NCBI GenBank assembly: GCA_009841605.1
Contig: VXLM01000020.1
Coordinates: 53,738-104,889 of the forward strand
Source of the DNA: Dehalococcoidia bacterium
Lineage (GTDB): Bacteria > Chloroflexota > Dehalococcoidia > Lucifugimonadales > VXLM01
Length of the DNA stretch: 51,152 nt
Direction of reading: 5' to 3'
The notes below the pieces were generated by a model that was given only the letters and a program-made list of their open reading frames with translations, did no database searches and had not been told where the DNA came from. Shown here in pieces: positions 24,358 through 32,360 of this stretch. The position numbers and the translations under genes are program-made. Within the stretch, counting starts at the first letter, position 1. Every line of letters starts with the position of its first letter.

Positions 24358-25392
24358 ATGGTAACCGAAACGGCGACACGAAACCTGTCTTATATCCAGG
24401 CCATCAACGAGGCGCTTCGCCAGGAGATGCAGCGCGACCCTGCGGTGATCGTCATGGGCGAAGACGTTGCTGGCGGCGCGGGCCGCGAGGACCAGGGCAT
24501 CATCGACTCTTGGGGCGGACCAATGCGCTTGACCAAGGGCCTCATCACCGAGTTTGGGGCGGACCGCGTTCGAGACACACCTATATCCGAAGCCGGATTC
24601 ATCGGAGCGGGCGTCGGCGCCGCGGCGACAGGACTGCGGCCGGTTGTCGAGCTGATGTACGTGAGCTTCTTCGGTGTCTGCGCCGATCAGATCACGAACA
24701 ACGCCGCGAAGATGCGCTACATGTTCGGCGGCAAGATCACCCTGCCGCTCACGATAATGACGGGGATGGGCGCGGGCCTGAACACGGCAGCCCAGCACTC
24801 GGAAACACTGTATTCGATCTTCACACACTTCCCGGGCCTTAAGGGCGTCGTGCCTTCCGACCCGTACACGGCCAAGGGCCTGATGATCTCCGCGATCCGT
24901 GACGACGACCCCGTCATCCTCTTCAATAACCGGCAGCTGCTGGGGTTCCCGGGGAACGTTCACGTGCCGGAGGAAGCGTACGAGTTCCCCATCGGCAAAG
25001 CGCGGATCATCCAAGAGGGAGATGACGTCACGCTGGTCGGCATCGGCTACACGACCCACATAGCCCAGCAGGCGGCGGAGGCCCTGGCGGACGATGGCAT
25101 ATCGGCCGAGGTCGTAGACCTGCTGTCCACCTCTCCGATGGACGAGGAGACCATCCTCGAATCGGTGCAGCGGACGCGCAAGGTGGTCATCGTGGACGAG
25201 GACTACCCGCGATGCAGCGTCGCGAGCGACATTTCGGCGCTGGTCGCGGAGCAGGCGTTCGACTACCTCGACGCCCCGCCCGTGCGCGTAAATCCGCCTC
25301 ACACGTCAGTGCCGTACAGCCGTCCGCTGGAGGCGCTGTACATGCCCACGCCGGACAAGGTCATCGACGCCGTGAACGAGGTAATGGGATAA
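24358..25392 (+). CDS. 2-oxoacid (pyruvate/acetoin) dehydrogenase E1 component, beta subunit
   Basis: Transketolase-like partner of E1alpha, completing the thiamine-diphosphate site. 344 residues with VMGEDVAGGAGRED (about 32-45), RVRDTPISEAGFIGAGVGAA (E78 is the glutamate that activates thiamine), VELMYVSFFGVCADQI and, in the C-terminal domain, VDLLSTSPMDEETILESV and a VDEDY segment. All match E1beta of pyruvate, branched-chain and acetoin dehydrogenases. AGGAGA lies just before the ATG. It follows E1alpha by 57 bp and precedes E2 by 62 bp. Confidence 0.92.
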   Translation: MVTETATRNLSYIQAINEALRQEMQRDPAVIVMGEDVAGGAGREDQGIIDSWGGPMRLTKGLITEFGADRVRDTPISEAGFIGAGVGAAATGLRPVVELMYVSFFGVCADQITNNAAKMRYMFGGKITLPLTIMTGMGAGLNTAAQHSETLYSIFTHFPGLKGVVPSDPYTAKGLMISAIRDDDPVILFNNRQLLGFPGNVHVPEEAYEFPIGKARIIQEGDDVTLVGIGYTTHIAQQAAEALADDGISAEVVDLLSTSPMDEETILESVQRTRKVVIVDEDYPRCSVASDISALVAEQAFDYLDAPPVRVNPPHTSVPYSRPLEALYMPTPDKVIDAVNEVMG

Positions 25393-25454
25393 ACGGCGCA
25401 GGGGACATCAACTCAGCGCAACTGAACATATTTCTAATGAGGGAGCTTTAGACA

Positions 25455-26624
25455 ATGGCGACTCCGATAGTCATGCCGCGACTCGGCGATTTCATGACAG
25501 AGGGCGTCGTAACTTGGAACAAGTCATCCGGCGACGCAGTAACGAGGGGCGAACCACTCGCGGCGATTGAGTCGGAGAAGCTGACGTACGACCTCGAAGC
25601 GGCGGAGGACGGGATACTTCACACGGTTGCCGATAGTGGCGCAACCGTTCCGGTGGACCAGGTACTTGGGTACTTTCTTGCCGAAGGCGAAGAACCTCCG
25701 GCAGCGGAGAAGCCCGCTGAGAGGCGAGCTGCCGCTCGTTCCGAAAGGTCGTCTCGGTCGGCGCCGTCGCGTCGCGCTGCCGGATCCGGCGGGCCCCCGG
25801 TTCGGTCGACGCCCGGAGCGAGAAAGGTCGCTACAAGTCTCGGTATCGACATAGCTGAGGTGCCGACGAGCGGCGCGAGGATCACCGAGGCCGACGTTCG
25901 CGCGTACGCCGAATCACAGACCGCCTCCCAGCTCCCGCCGGGCGTCCCCACGCCATCCTCGTCCGTCGAAATGACGGGCATGAGGAAAGGCATTGCCGAC
26001 CACATGCGGTCCAGCATCGCCAACACGGCCCAGCTATCGTTCTTCCTGGAGGTCGACGTCACGGACGTACAGCAGATGCGCCGCGTTGCTTCTAAGGACT
26101 CCGACACCACCATCACTCTTGCCCACGCAATCATCAAGGCATGCGCCGCAGCCATCAGCCGCGTTCCCGCCATCAACAGCATCCTCAGTGAGGGTACGGT
26201 CCACCAGTTCGATGAGGTCAACGTGGGGTTTGCCGCGGCCTTGGATGAGGGCCTAATCGTGCCTGTCATCGGGGGAGTAGAGCAAAAGAGCATCTCCGAG
26301 GTCGCTGCCGAAATGGACGACCTCACGACGAAGGCCAAGGAAGGCACGCTCCTGCCTGACGCCGTTCTGGGCGGGACCTTCACTATCAGTGTTCTCGGCA
26401 TCGTGGACGGGTTTACACCCATCCTGAACGCCGGTCAGAGCGCCATTCTCGGCGTTGGCCGTTCCGTTCAAAAGCCGGTAGTCAGAAGGAACGAAGTCGT
26501 CGTGCGGGAGATGCTCACCCTGAGCCTGACCGTCGACCACCAGACCATCGACGGCGCGGTCGCGGCCGCCTTCGTGCGACGGCTCCAGCAGGCTATCGAG
26601 AGGCCCGCGCCACTGTTCAAGTAA
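25455..26624 (+). CDS. Dihydrolipoamide acyltransferase (E2) of the 2-oxoacid dehydrogenase complex
   Basis: Core acyltransferase that takes the acyl group from E1 to CoA. 389 residues: one lipoyl domain (1-75) with the lipoyl-accepting K42 in IESEKLTYDLEA; an Arg/Ser/Pro-rich linker (about 82-115); a peripheral-subunit-binding domain (about 117-155, ARKVATSLGIDI and GARITEADVRAY); and a catalytic domain with H362 and D366 in DHQTIDG. The lipoyl turn reads SEKL instead of the more usual TDKA, a harmless variant found in acetoin-type enzymes. It has only one lipoyl domain. E3 must come from elsewhere in the genome. Confidence 0.92.
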   Translation: MATPIVMPRLGDFMTEGVVTWNKSSGDAVTRGEPLAAIESEKLTYDLEAAEDGILHTVADSGATVPVDQVLGYFLAEGEEPPAAEKPAERRAAARSERSSRSAPSRRAAGSGGPPVRSTPGARKVATSLGIDIAEVPTSGARITEADVRAYAESQTASQLPPGVPTPSSSVEMTGMRKGIADHMRSSIANTAQLSFFLEVDVTDVQQMRRVASKDSDTTITLAHAIIKACAAAISRVPAINSILSEGTVHQFDEVNVGFAAALDEGLIVPVIGGVEQKSISEVAAEMDDLTTKAKEGTLLPDAVLGGTFTISVLGIVDGFTPILNAGQSAILGVGRSVQKPVVRRNEVVVREMLTLSLTVDHQTIDGAVAAAFVRRLQQAIERPAPLFK

Positions 26625-26633
26625 GCGTTGCGC

Positions 26634-27197
26634 ATGGAATCAGATCCGGCAGCCGACGAGTTCCTGAGGCACTATTCGCCGGTAGACGTAGAGACCGACG
26701 TTTCTTGGCGCACAGGCGAGATCGAACTGACCATTTCCTCCTACATCACGTGCGATGAGCCGCCACCGCAACTCGTAACTTCCGTGCGGGCGCTCGTGTT
26801 CCGTGACGAGTCGATACTCCTCATGCAAAACGTGAACGGCCCCCACATCATCCCTGGCGGCAGAGTAGAATCTGGTGAGTCCCATTTGGACGCCCTTAGA
26901 AGGGAACTTATAGAAGAGGCGGGTGTCGAGATCACAGACGTCCGCCCCTTGGGTTTCATGCACCTGCGCCATGAGACACCGAAGCCGCCGAACTATCCCT
27001 ATCTGTACCCGGACCTCTTCTGGCCTATTTTCGTAGCGGAATACGACGGCGAAAGCGAGGAGACACGAGTACAGGACGACTATGAACTGTCGTCGGAATT
27101 CATTCCCCTTGTCGACCTCGACCGTTCGATACTCACTGAAGCTGAGTTGGTTTACCTTGACCACGTCGTAAGTGCACGGAAGAGACTTCTGGCATGA
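26634..27197 (+). CDS. Nudix hydrolase
   Basis: Hydrolyses a nucleoside-diphosphate-linked compound (nucleotide sugar, dinucleotide, CoA or oxidised nucleotide). The full Nudix box is present: GGRVESGESHLDALRRELI followed by EEAG, with the metal-binding glutamates in RELIEEAG. The rest, for example SVRALVFRDESILLMQNVNGPHIIPGG, is the normal Nudix fold. The ATG at 26634 is preferred to the TTG two codons earlier. It lies 9 bp after E2 and overlaps the next gene by 4 bp, so it is a translationally coupled member of the operon. A CoA- or NAD-related clean-up role would suit this location but is a guess. Confidence 0.88.
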   Translation: MESDPAADEFLRHYSPVDVETDVSWRTGEIELTISSYITCDEPPPQLVTSVRALVFRDESILLMQNVNGPHIIPGGRVESGESHLDALRRELIEEAGVEITDVRPLGFMHLRHETPKPPNYPYLYPDLFWPIFVAEYDGESEETRVQDDYELSSEFIPLVDLDRSILTEAELVYLDHVVSARKRLLA

Positions 27198-27946
27198 CGA
27201 TGCTCTCGGTAGCCGTCAAGCTCCCTTCGGAGCCAACTGGCAAGCCCCCGGTTATCTTCGTTCATGGCGCGGGAACGTCGGCTCCCGTGTGGACATACTG
27301 GCAGGCGGCATTCGTCGAGGCGGGGTGGCCGACCTACAACCTCGACCTACGAGGTCACAGGCAGAGCGGAACGGTCTACCTTACGCAAGTGGGCATCTTC
27401 GACTACGTTGACGACGTGAACGCCGTCGCCAGACAGTTTGGCGTGCCGCCGGTCGTCATAGGATGGAGCATGGGCGGCCACATCGCCGTCATTGCTGCAT
27501 CGAGAGGTGGGTACTCCGCGTGCGTCGCCATCGACCCAGACCCGCCTGTTGACAGGGTGGACGAGTCCGTCGAAATGGAATACGGCCTGCAAACGCCGGA
27601 GGATATCGGCTACACGCTGGACGGCGATCCTCGCCTGCTGCCGCACATGCCCGACCTCACGACGGAGGAACGTCGCATCGCCCAGTCGTCCCTGTGCGAC
27701 GAGTCTCTCTTGATGAGGAGCCAGCGGATGAGGGGCATACTCATCGAGCGGATGCCGTGTCCTATGCTGGAAATCATCGGGGGACTCAACGACTACTATC
27801 CGACGGAGCCGAGCTACCACGGAGTCGGCTTAGCGGGCGACCAAGTATACGTTGCGGACTCCTCGCATTGGGGTCTCGTGCTCAGCCGCCGGGTGCTCGC
27901 GATGTTGCTGCCTCAGGTGCTGACCTGGCTGGACAACAACGTGTGA
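27194..27946 (+). CDS. Alpha/beta hydrolase
   Basis: A 250-residue serine hydrolase. The oxyanion-hole region is VIFVHGAGTSAPVW (about 20-33), the nucleophile S92 lies in GWSMGG, the acid is probably the aspartate in GGLNDYYP (about 194), and H225 in DSSHWG completes the triad. The first strand and DLRGHRQSG loop match esterases and small-molecule hydrolases such as proline-iminopeptidase-like or lactonase-like members. Its ATG overlaps the Nudix stop (ATGA), so the two are made together. It ends only 12 bp from the convergent lipoprotein gene. Substrate unknown. Confidence 0.85.
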   Translation: MTMLSVAVKLPSEPTGKPPVIFVHGAGTSAPVWTYWQAAFVEAGWPTYNLDLRGHRQSGTVYLTQVGIFDYVDDVNAVARQFGVPPVVIGWSMGGHIAVIAASRGGYSACVAIDPDPPVDRVDESVEMEYGLQTPEDIGYTLDGDPRLLPHMPDLTTEERRIAQSSLCDESLLMRSQRMRGILIERMPCPMLEIIGGLNDYYPTEPSYHGVGLAGDQVYVADSSHWGLVLSRRVLAMLLPQVLTWLDNNV

Positions 27947-27958
27947 TCGGGGCTCCCA

Positions 27959-28708
27959 CTAGCGAATGCAGTTTTGGTTGCCCCCATCGGGGATACACTT
28001 GCGGTTGATTAGGCCGGTCTTGTTGTCATCGATAGCGGTCTGAACGCCTTCAGCGACCTCCGGGGCGATCCACTGCGTCCAGACTGCACTGTTTTCCTTG
28101 AAGTACTTCACCCCTGCGACGTTTGGCCTCATGCCTGTCCGCCCGCCGGTAATACGCGAGGCGAGAGAATCCACAGTCTCGTCGCCGGGGACGAAGCTGC
28201 GGAGAAACTCGGCAATTCCTTTGGATGCCTCCTCAAGGGCCGGGCTGGCCCCGATACGCAGATCTGATTCTCCCTCGTACAGCGTGCCTAGATCGACTAT
28301 GCCCGCGTCGTCGCCCGTGGAGTTGTGCCAGTTCTCTTCCATCCAAAGAGCGATATGAACGTCTCCCGCCAAGAGTGCATCGCCATAGTGCCTATCTTCG
28401 AGGTCGACCAACTCAACGGCGTGATCGAACCCAAAAATGATTACGTACCCGACGAGGAAGTTTAGCATCTTGAGGGTATTGTCGTCCCATTCGCCGATCT
28501 TGATCGTTTCGCCCTTGCTGATGATGTCGTACTTGTGGGTGATGATCTTCTCCGGCGTCGCGTTGGCTACCGGAACAGGAGTAGGCGTCGGAGTGCCGTG
28601 GTATTCGAATGGGAAGGGTTCTTCCTCCGGGGCACAGGCGGCTCCGGCTATCAGGGCAAGCGTGACCATGAGTGCAAAGAGCAGGTGTGACAGGCGATTG
28701 GGGTTCAT
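27959..28708 (-). CDS. Lipoprotein resembling an OpuAC-type solute-binding protein
   Basis: A 249-residue lipoprotein from the ATG at 28708. The signal peptide (LLFALMVTLALIAGA) ends with a cysteine at residue 25, followed by a Pro/Thr-rich tether (GTPTPTPVPV), as is usual in Chloroflexota lipoproteins. The mature part has KGETIKIGEWDDNTL, GYVIIFGFDHAVELVDLE and DALLAGDVHIALWMEENW, a pattern like glycine-betaine/proline binding proteins (type II fold, strand after 'KIG', helix, then 'L..GDV..A...W'). No permease or ATPase lies beside it, so it is an orphan here. The assignment is by resemblance only and could be wrong. The lipobox is somewhat atypical (GAAC). Confidence 0.45.
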   Translation of the reverse strand: MNPNRLSHLLFALMVTLALIAGAACAPEEEPFPFEYHGTPTPTPVPVANATPEKIITHKYDIISKGETIKIGEWDDNTLKMLNFLVGYVIIFGFDHAVELVDLEDRHYGDALLAGDVHIALWMEENWHNSTGDDAGIVDLGTLYEGESDLRIGASPALEEASKGIAEFLRSFVPGDETVDSLASRITGGRTGMRPNVAGVKYFKENSAVWTQWIAPEVAEGVQTAIDDNKTGLINRKCIPDGGNQNCIR

Positions 28709-28810
28709 GTCATTCACAAGAGAACCGTGGGACATCCCTTGAAGTTGCCATCGCTATAGGCGGATACTACCATATATTCATTAGGTTTGAAGGGGCCGAC
28801 GGCAGCACTC

Positions 28811-29113
28811 ATGCCGCAACACGAAGGTACAATCACAACAACGGAAACGGGCAATTTTGTCGAGCAATTTCGGGAAGTTCTGCCACCGTATTCTGTGATA
28901 CTGCACAACGACGATGTTCACGCCATGGACTTCGTCGTGGCAGCCCTGTTGAAGAGTGTCGAGCCTTTAGGCAAGGAAGACGCCATTAGCATCATGCTTG
29001 AGGCCCACAATACGGGTCGCGCAGTGGTGATAACCTGTCCGCTGGAGCATGCGGAGCTATACCGTGACCGTCTCCGGTCGTTTAACCTTGGCGTGACTAT
29101 TGAGAAGGTGTAA
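28811..29113 (+). CDS. clpS: ATP-dependent Clp protease adaptor ClpS
   Basis: Small adaptor that binds N-end-rule substrates and delivers them to the ClpA/ClpC-ClpP protease. The core YSVILHNDDVHAMDFVVAAL contains the conserved NDD that holds the substrate's N-terminal amino group. It is followed by AHNTGRAVVITCPLEHAELYRDRL, which matches the ClpS helix-strand-helix end. The protein is 100 residues from ATG 28811; a start eight codons earlier is possible. The gene is divergent from the orphan lipoprotein gene and stands before the propeller lipoprotein. No clpA or clpC is in the window, so the adaptor is encoded apart from its protease. Confidence 0.88.
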   Translation: MPQHEGTITTTETGNFVEQFREVLPPYSVILHNDDVHAMDFVVAALLKSVEPLGKEDAISIMLEAHNTGRAVVITCPLEHAELYRDRLRSFNLGVTIEKV

Positions 29114-29153
29114 AGCCGGTCGGAGCGTTTCAACACGAGGAGGTTGTACGGAA

Positions 29154-30233
29154 ATGCGGGTCGTTTGGGTTGTGGTGCTATTGTCGATGAGTGTGACGGT
29201 ACTCTTCGGGTGCTTGGGGTCGAGCGAAGAACCGACTCCAACCCCCGTCGTCATTGACTGTTCGCCAGATGACTTGATTAGTTTCGCCTTTTCCCCCAGT
29301 TTCCAAGACGACGGTGCCATATACGTCGGTACCGACCCGTGTGGTGTCTTCCGTTCCTTCGACTACGGCGATACATGGTCGCAGAGCAACGAAGGACTCA
29401 TCGACGGCGTAGTGACCGATGTGGTCATGTCAACCAACTTCTCGAACGACAATACCGTCTTCATCAGCACCGTTCGCAACGGCGTATTTCGCTCCACGAA
29501 CAAGGGAGACCTCTGGGAACAGACCTCTAGGGGTCTGGAGCGTCGCAGCGTCGCGGCAATCGCCATTTCGCCCGACTACGCGAGCGACCGTACATTGTTT
29601 GCGGGTACCCAGTTCCGAGGAATCTTCCGTTCGACGAACGGAGGGGACTCGTGGGAGCAGGTAGGGCTTCCCAGCAGCAACGTACTCGCCATCGGCATTT
29701 CCCCTGAGTATGCGACCGACCGGACCGTTATCGCAGGTACGGGACGGAACGGCGTCTTCCGATCGGTCGACGGCGGCGAGTCATGGGAAGAGATAAATCG
29801 TGGTCTTGGTACCTTCGAGCGAGGCGGGGCAACCGTAGTTCGATTTTCCCCGGACTATGCTCGAGACCAGACTGTCTTCCTTGGAACCAAGGAGGAAGGT
29901 CCATTCAAGTCGACGAACGGCGGCAACTTCTGGCGGCCCGTCGACGAAGGACTCACAAGCCTGAAGACCGTGGGGCTCGTCATATCGCCGAACTTCCGAC
30001 GAGACGGTCTCGTTTTCATGGCCTCGCTCAACGGTAATGTCTTCGTATCAAACGATCAGGGCGAGAAATATGAAAACACCCTGGTCAAGGGCCGGACCTT
30101 CCGCACGCTCGAGATTTCCCCGAACTTCGCGAGTGACGGCACGATGTTCGTGGGTGGTTCGCTGTCCAAGTTTTCGCGAACGACTGACGGGGGAACGAGT
30201 TGGGAGGACATCGAGGTCGAGGTGGATGAATGA
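29154..30233 (+). CDS. Beta-propeller (BNR/sortilin-like) lipoprotein
   Basis: A 359-residue exported lipoprotein: hydrophobic signal MRVVWVVVLLSMSVTVLFGC with lipidated C20, then an EEPTPTP tether, then a repeat domain. At least seven BNR-type repeats are visible through their Asp-box cores: FDYGDTW, TNKGDLW, TNGGDSW, VDGGESW, TNGGNFW, NDQGEKY and TDGGTSW, each preceded by an SP-x-(Y/F) strand. They should form a single propeller like those of sialidase- and VPS10-like proteins; no catalytic sialidase residues were recognised, so it is more likely a binding or scaffold protein. GAGGAGG precedes the ATG. Its stop overlaps the next start (ATGA), coupling it to the PIG-L gene. Confidence 0.85.
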   Translation: MRVVWVVVLLSMSVTVLFGCLGSSEEPTPTPVVIDCSPDDLISFAFSPSFQDDGAIYVGTDPCGVFRSFDYGDTWSQSNEGLIDGVVTDVVMSTNFSNDNTVFISTVRNGVFRSTNKGDLWEQTSRGLERRSVAAIAISPDYASDRTLFAGTQFRGIFRSTNGGDSWEQVGLPSSNVLAIGISPEYATDRTVIAGTGRNGVFRSVDGGESWEEINRGLGTFERGGATVVRFSPDYARDQTVFLGTKEEGPFKSTNGGNFWRPVDEGLTSLKTVGLVISPNFRRDGLVFMASLNGNVFVSNDQGEKYENTLVKGRTFRTLEISPNFASDGTMFVGGSLSKFSRTTDGGTSWEDIEVEVDE

Positions 30234-31144
30234 CCACGAGTCCTTCTAACGGGGAATTGCAGACCGATAGGAGGCTTTGCGTTCTCAGCATCGGCGGGCA
30301 TCCCAAGGACGTAGTGCTGTACGCCGGTGGAACAATGGCCCTTCATGTCGAGCGAGGCGATGTGGTTGTCGCCCTGACGCCGACCTACGGCGTTTCCCAC
30401 CACGAGAAGGCCGTTGCCGCCTCCAAACGTGGCGAGCAGGTGGATCTCGAAGCCGCCAAGCAAGAACGGATGCGTGAGCTTGTGGATGCGTGTGCCGAAC
30501 TCGGCGTGACGGATGTTCGCTGTCTCGGCTACGACGACAACGTGCCCATGGTCGAGCGCCGTATTGTCGAAGGCATTGCCGACGTGATCGTGGACGTTAG
30601 ACCGGACTTCATCATCACGCACCATCCCAACGACTCGGTGGTCATGCACGGCGTCACCGGTCAAATGACGCTGATTGCCTTGGAAACCGCAAGGACCATA
30701 CGTGAGGACGGCAAGCCGCCTCATTCCGTGCGACAGGTCTTCTTTCATACCCAGATCGGCCGGACCAACGTCATTGAGCAGGACAATCCGCGCATACCCA
30801 GTGTCGTCATCGACATAACCCCGACGGTGCGCAAGAAGGCCACGGCGATGAACCGCTTCGAGTCGCAGCACTACGGTCCCAGCAACCCCTTGCAGCGCAA
30901 GCTCGGCGAGGTTTTGGACGGCTCAATCTACGGGATTCACCGCAGGGTTCCGTACGCAGAAACGTTCCTGCCGCTCGACGCCAACGTCTACCGGAGCCTT
31001 CCGTTCTCGGAGTACGAGTTCGAGCTTGATGAGCGAACGGAGGAGGAGACATACGCGAACATGACTCAGATGCTCCTCGACGACTTCGCGCCCGGCAGCG
31101 ACGGGCAGCAAATGGCAAGTGCGGTGGATAAGGAATCCATATGA
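30230..31144 (+). CDS. PIG-L/LmbE-family deacetylase with altered HPxD motif
   Basis: A 304-residue zinc-dependent N-deacetylase-like protein. The first metal motif is GGHPKDVVLYAGGT with H24 and D27; the second is ITHHPNDSVVMHGVT with H131/H132 and H140. In characterised members (AHPDDE) the first of the two aspartates is the catalytic base. Here that position is lysine (K26), and the final glutamate is valine. The zinc ligands are kept, so the protein may bind metal but act by a different base, or be a divergent subgroup. The gene is coupled by 4-bp overlaps to the propeller lipoprotein before it and the acyl-CoA dehydrogenase after it, forming a tight three-gene unit. Confidence 0.82.
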   Translation: MTTSPSNGELQTDRRLCVLSIGGHPKDVVLYAGGTMALHVERGDVVVALTPTYGVSHHEKAVAASKRGEQVDLEAAKQERMRELVDACAELGVTDVRCLGYDDNVPMVERRIVEGIADVIVDVRPDFIITHHPNDSVVMHGVTGQMTLIALETARTIREDGKPPHSVRQVFFHTQIGRTNVIEQDNPRIPSVVIDITPTVRKKATAMNRFESQHYGPSNPLQRKLGEVLDGSIYGIHRRVPYAETFLPLDANVYRSLPFSEYEFELDERTEEETYANMTQMLLDDFAPGSDGQQMASAVDKESI

Positions 31145-32298
31145 CCCAGGTCTCAGAAGAGACGCGAAGGCAAATAGTCAGTCTCGTCCGAGAGTTCGTG
31201 GCAAACGACGTCCTGCCCATCGCCTCACGTTACGATAACGAGGATATCTACCCTCAGGAACTCGTGCCAACGATGCGTGATCTGGGGCTGTTCGGCATCA
31301 CCATACCGGAAGAGTACGGCGGGCTCGGCCTCGACCAGACGACGATGGCGATGATCTTCGAGGAGCTCAGCAAAGGCTGGATGAGCGTTGCGGGAATCAT
31401 CGGGACGCACCACGTCATGGCGTCTATCGTCGGCGATTTTGGCACGGAAAAGCAGAAGGAACGCTTGCTGCCCTCGATGGCGAGTGGTGATATCCGCGGC
31501 GCGCTCGGCCTGACCGAGCCGGAGGCGGGCAGCGATGTGCAGAACATCCAGACGACTGCGAAGATGGACGGGGAGGAGTACATTCTGAACGGGAGCAAGA
31601 TGTTCATCACGAACGGGGAGCACGGAAACGCCGTTGCCGTCCTCGCGAAGACCGATCCCCACGCGGAGCCGCGCTACCGGGGAATCAGCTGCTTCGTTGT
31701 GCAGAAACCCGCACACGGCTTCTCAGTCGGACAGCATATCGACAAGCTCGGCTACCGAGGGCTCGATACTGTTGAATTGGTATTCGACAACGTGCGGGTC
31801 TCCACCGAAAATCTCGTCGGCGGGGAAGAGGGCCGGGGCTACGGCCAGGTCTTGAGTGCCCTGGAGTCAGGCAGAATCAATGTCGCAGCACGGGCCGTCG
31901 GCGTTGCTACGGCGGCGTTCGAGGCGGCTATCAAATACGCAAGTCAACGAAAGGCGTTCGGAAAGCGCATAGCAGACCACCAGGCAATAGCGTCCAAGCT
32001 AGCTGATATGGCCACGAAGATCGAGGCGGCCCGGCTCCTGACCTACGAAGCGGCCCGGAAGCGGGATGAGGGCGGACGAGTCGACCTTGAAGCCGGCATG
32101 GCAAAGCTGTTTGCGTCGGAGGTCTGCGGCGAGGTGACGATGGAGGCCATGCGGATACACGGCGGGTATGGCTACATCAAGGAATACCCCGTCGAGCGGT
32201 ACTACCGCGATGCGCCCCTCATGATCATCGGCGAGGGCACCAACGAAATTCAGAAACTGGTGATTGCTCGGAGACTGCTCGACAAGTACGGCGTTTAG
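31141..32298 (+). CDS. Acyl-CoA dehydrogenase (short/medium-chain type)
   Basis: A 385-residue FAD enzyme for alpha,beta-desaturation of acyl-CoA. Signatures: LGLTEPEAGSDVQNIQTTA, LNGSKMFITNGEHGN, RKAFGKRIADHQAI and MRIHGGYGYIKEYPVERYYRD. The catalytic glutamate is present in IGEGTNEIQ, unlike the enzyme at 12274-13413, so the two are of different subtypes. Its ATG overlaps the PIG-L stop by 4 bp. Coupling of a deacetylase-like gene to an acyl-CoA dehydrogenase suggests that both work on one compound, but the sequence does not say which. Confidence 0.92.
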   Translation: MTQVSEETRRQIVSLVREFVANDVLPIASRYDNEDIYPQELVPTMRDLGLFGITIPEEYGGLGLDQTTMAMIFEELSKGWMSVAGIIGTHHVMASIVGDFGTEKQKERLLPSMASGDIRGALGLTEPEAGSDVQNIQTTAKMDGEEYILNGSKMFITNGEHGNAVAVLAKTDPHAEPRYRGISCFVVQKPAHGFSVGQHIDKLGYRGLDTVELVFDNVRVSTENLVGGEEGRGYGQVLSALESGRINVAARAVGVATAAFEAAIKYASQRKAFGKRIADHQAIASKLADMATKIEAARLLTYEAARKRDEGGRVDLEAGMAKLFASEVCGEVTMEAMRIHGGYGYIKEYPVERYYRDAPLMIIGEGTNEIQKLVIARRLLDKYGV

Positions 32299-32360
32299 CT
32301 TCCGCTGGTCTCTCTCCTGACGGGGGCGACATACAATGAGCGGCGCGATCTCTCCCGGCG

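Noticed and set aside
23743-25302. Open frame of 519 codons on the minus strand opposite the E1alpha and E1beta genes
   Set aside because: It is antisense to two well-conserved enzyme genes, has Arg/His/Val-rich low-information sequence and no recognisable domain; long antisense frames are common in GC-rich DNA.
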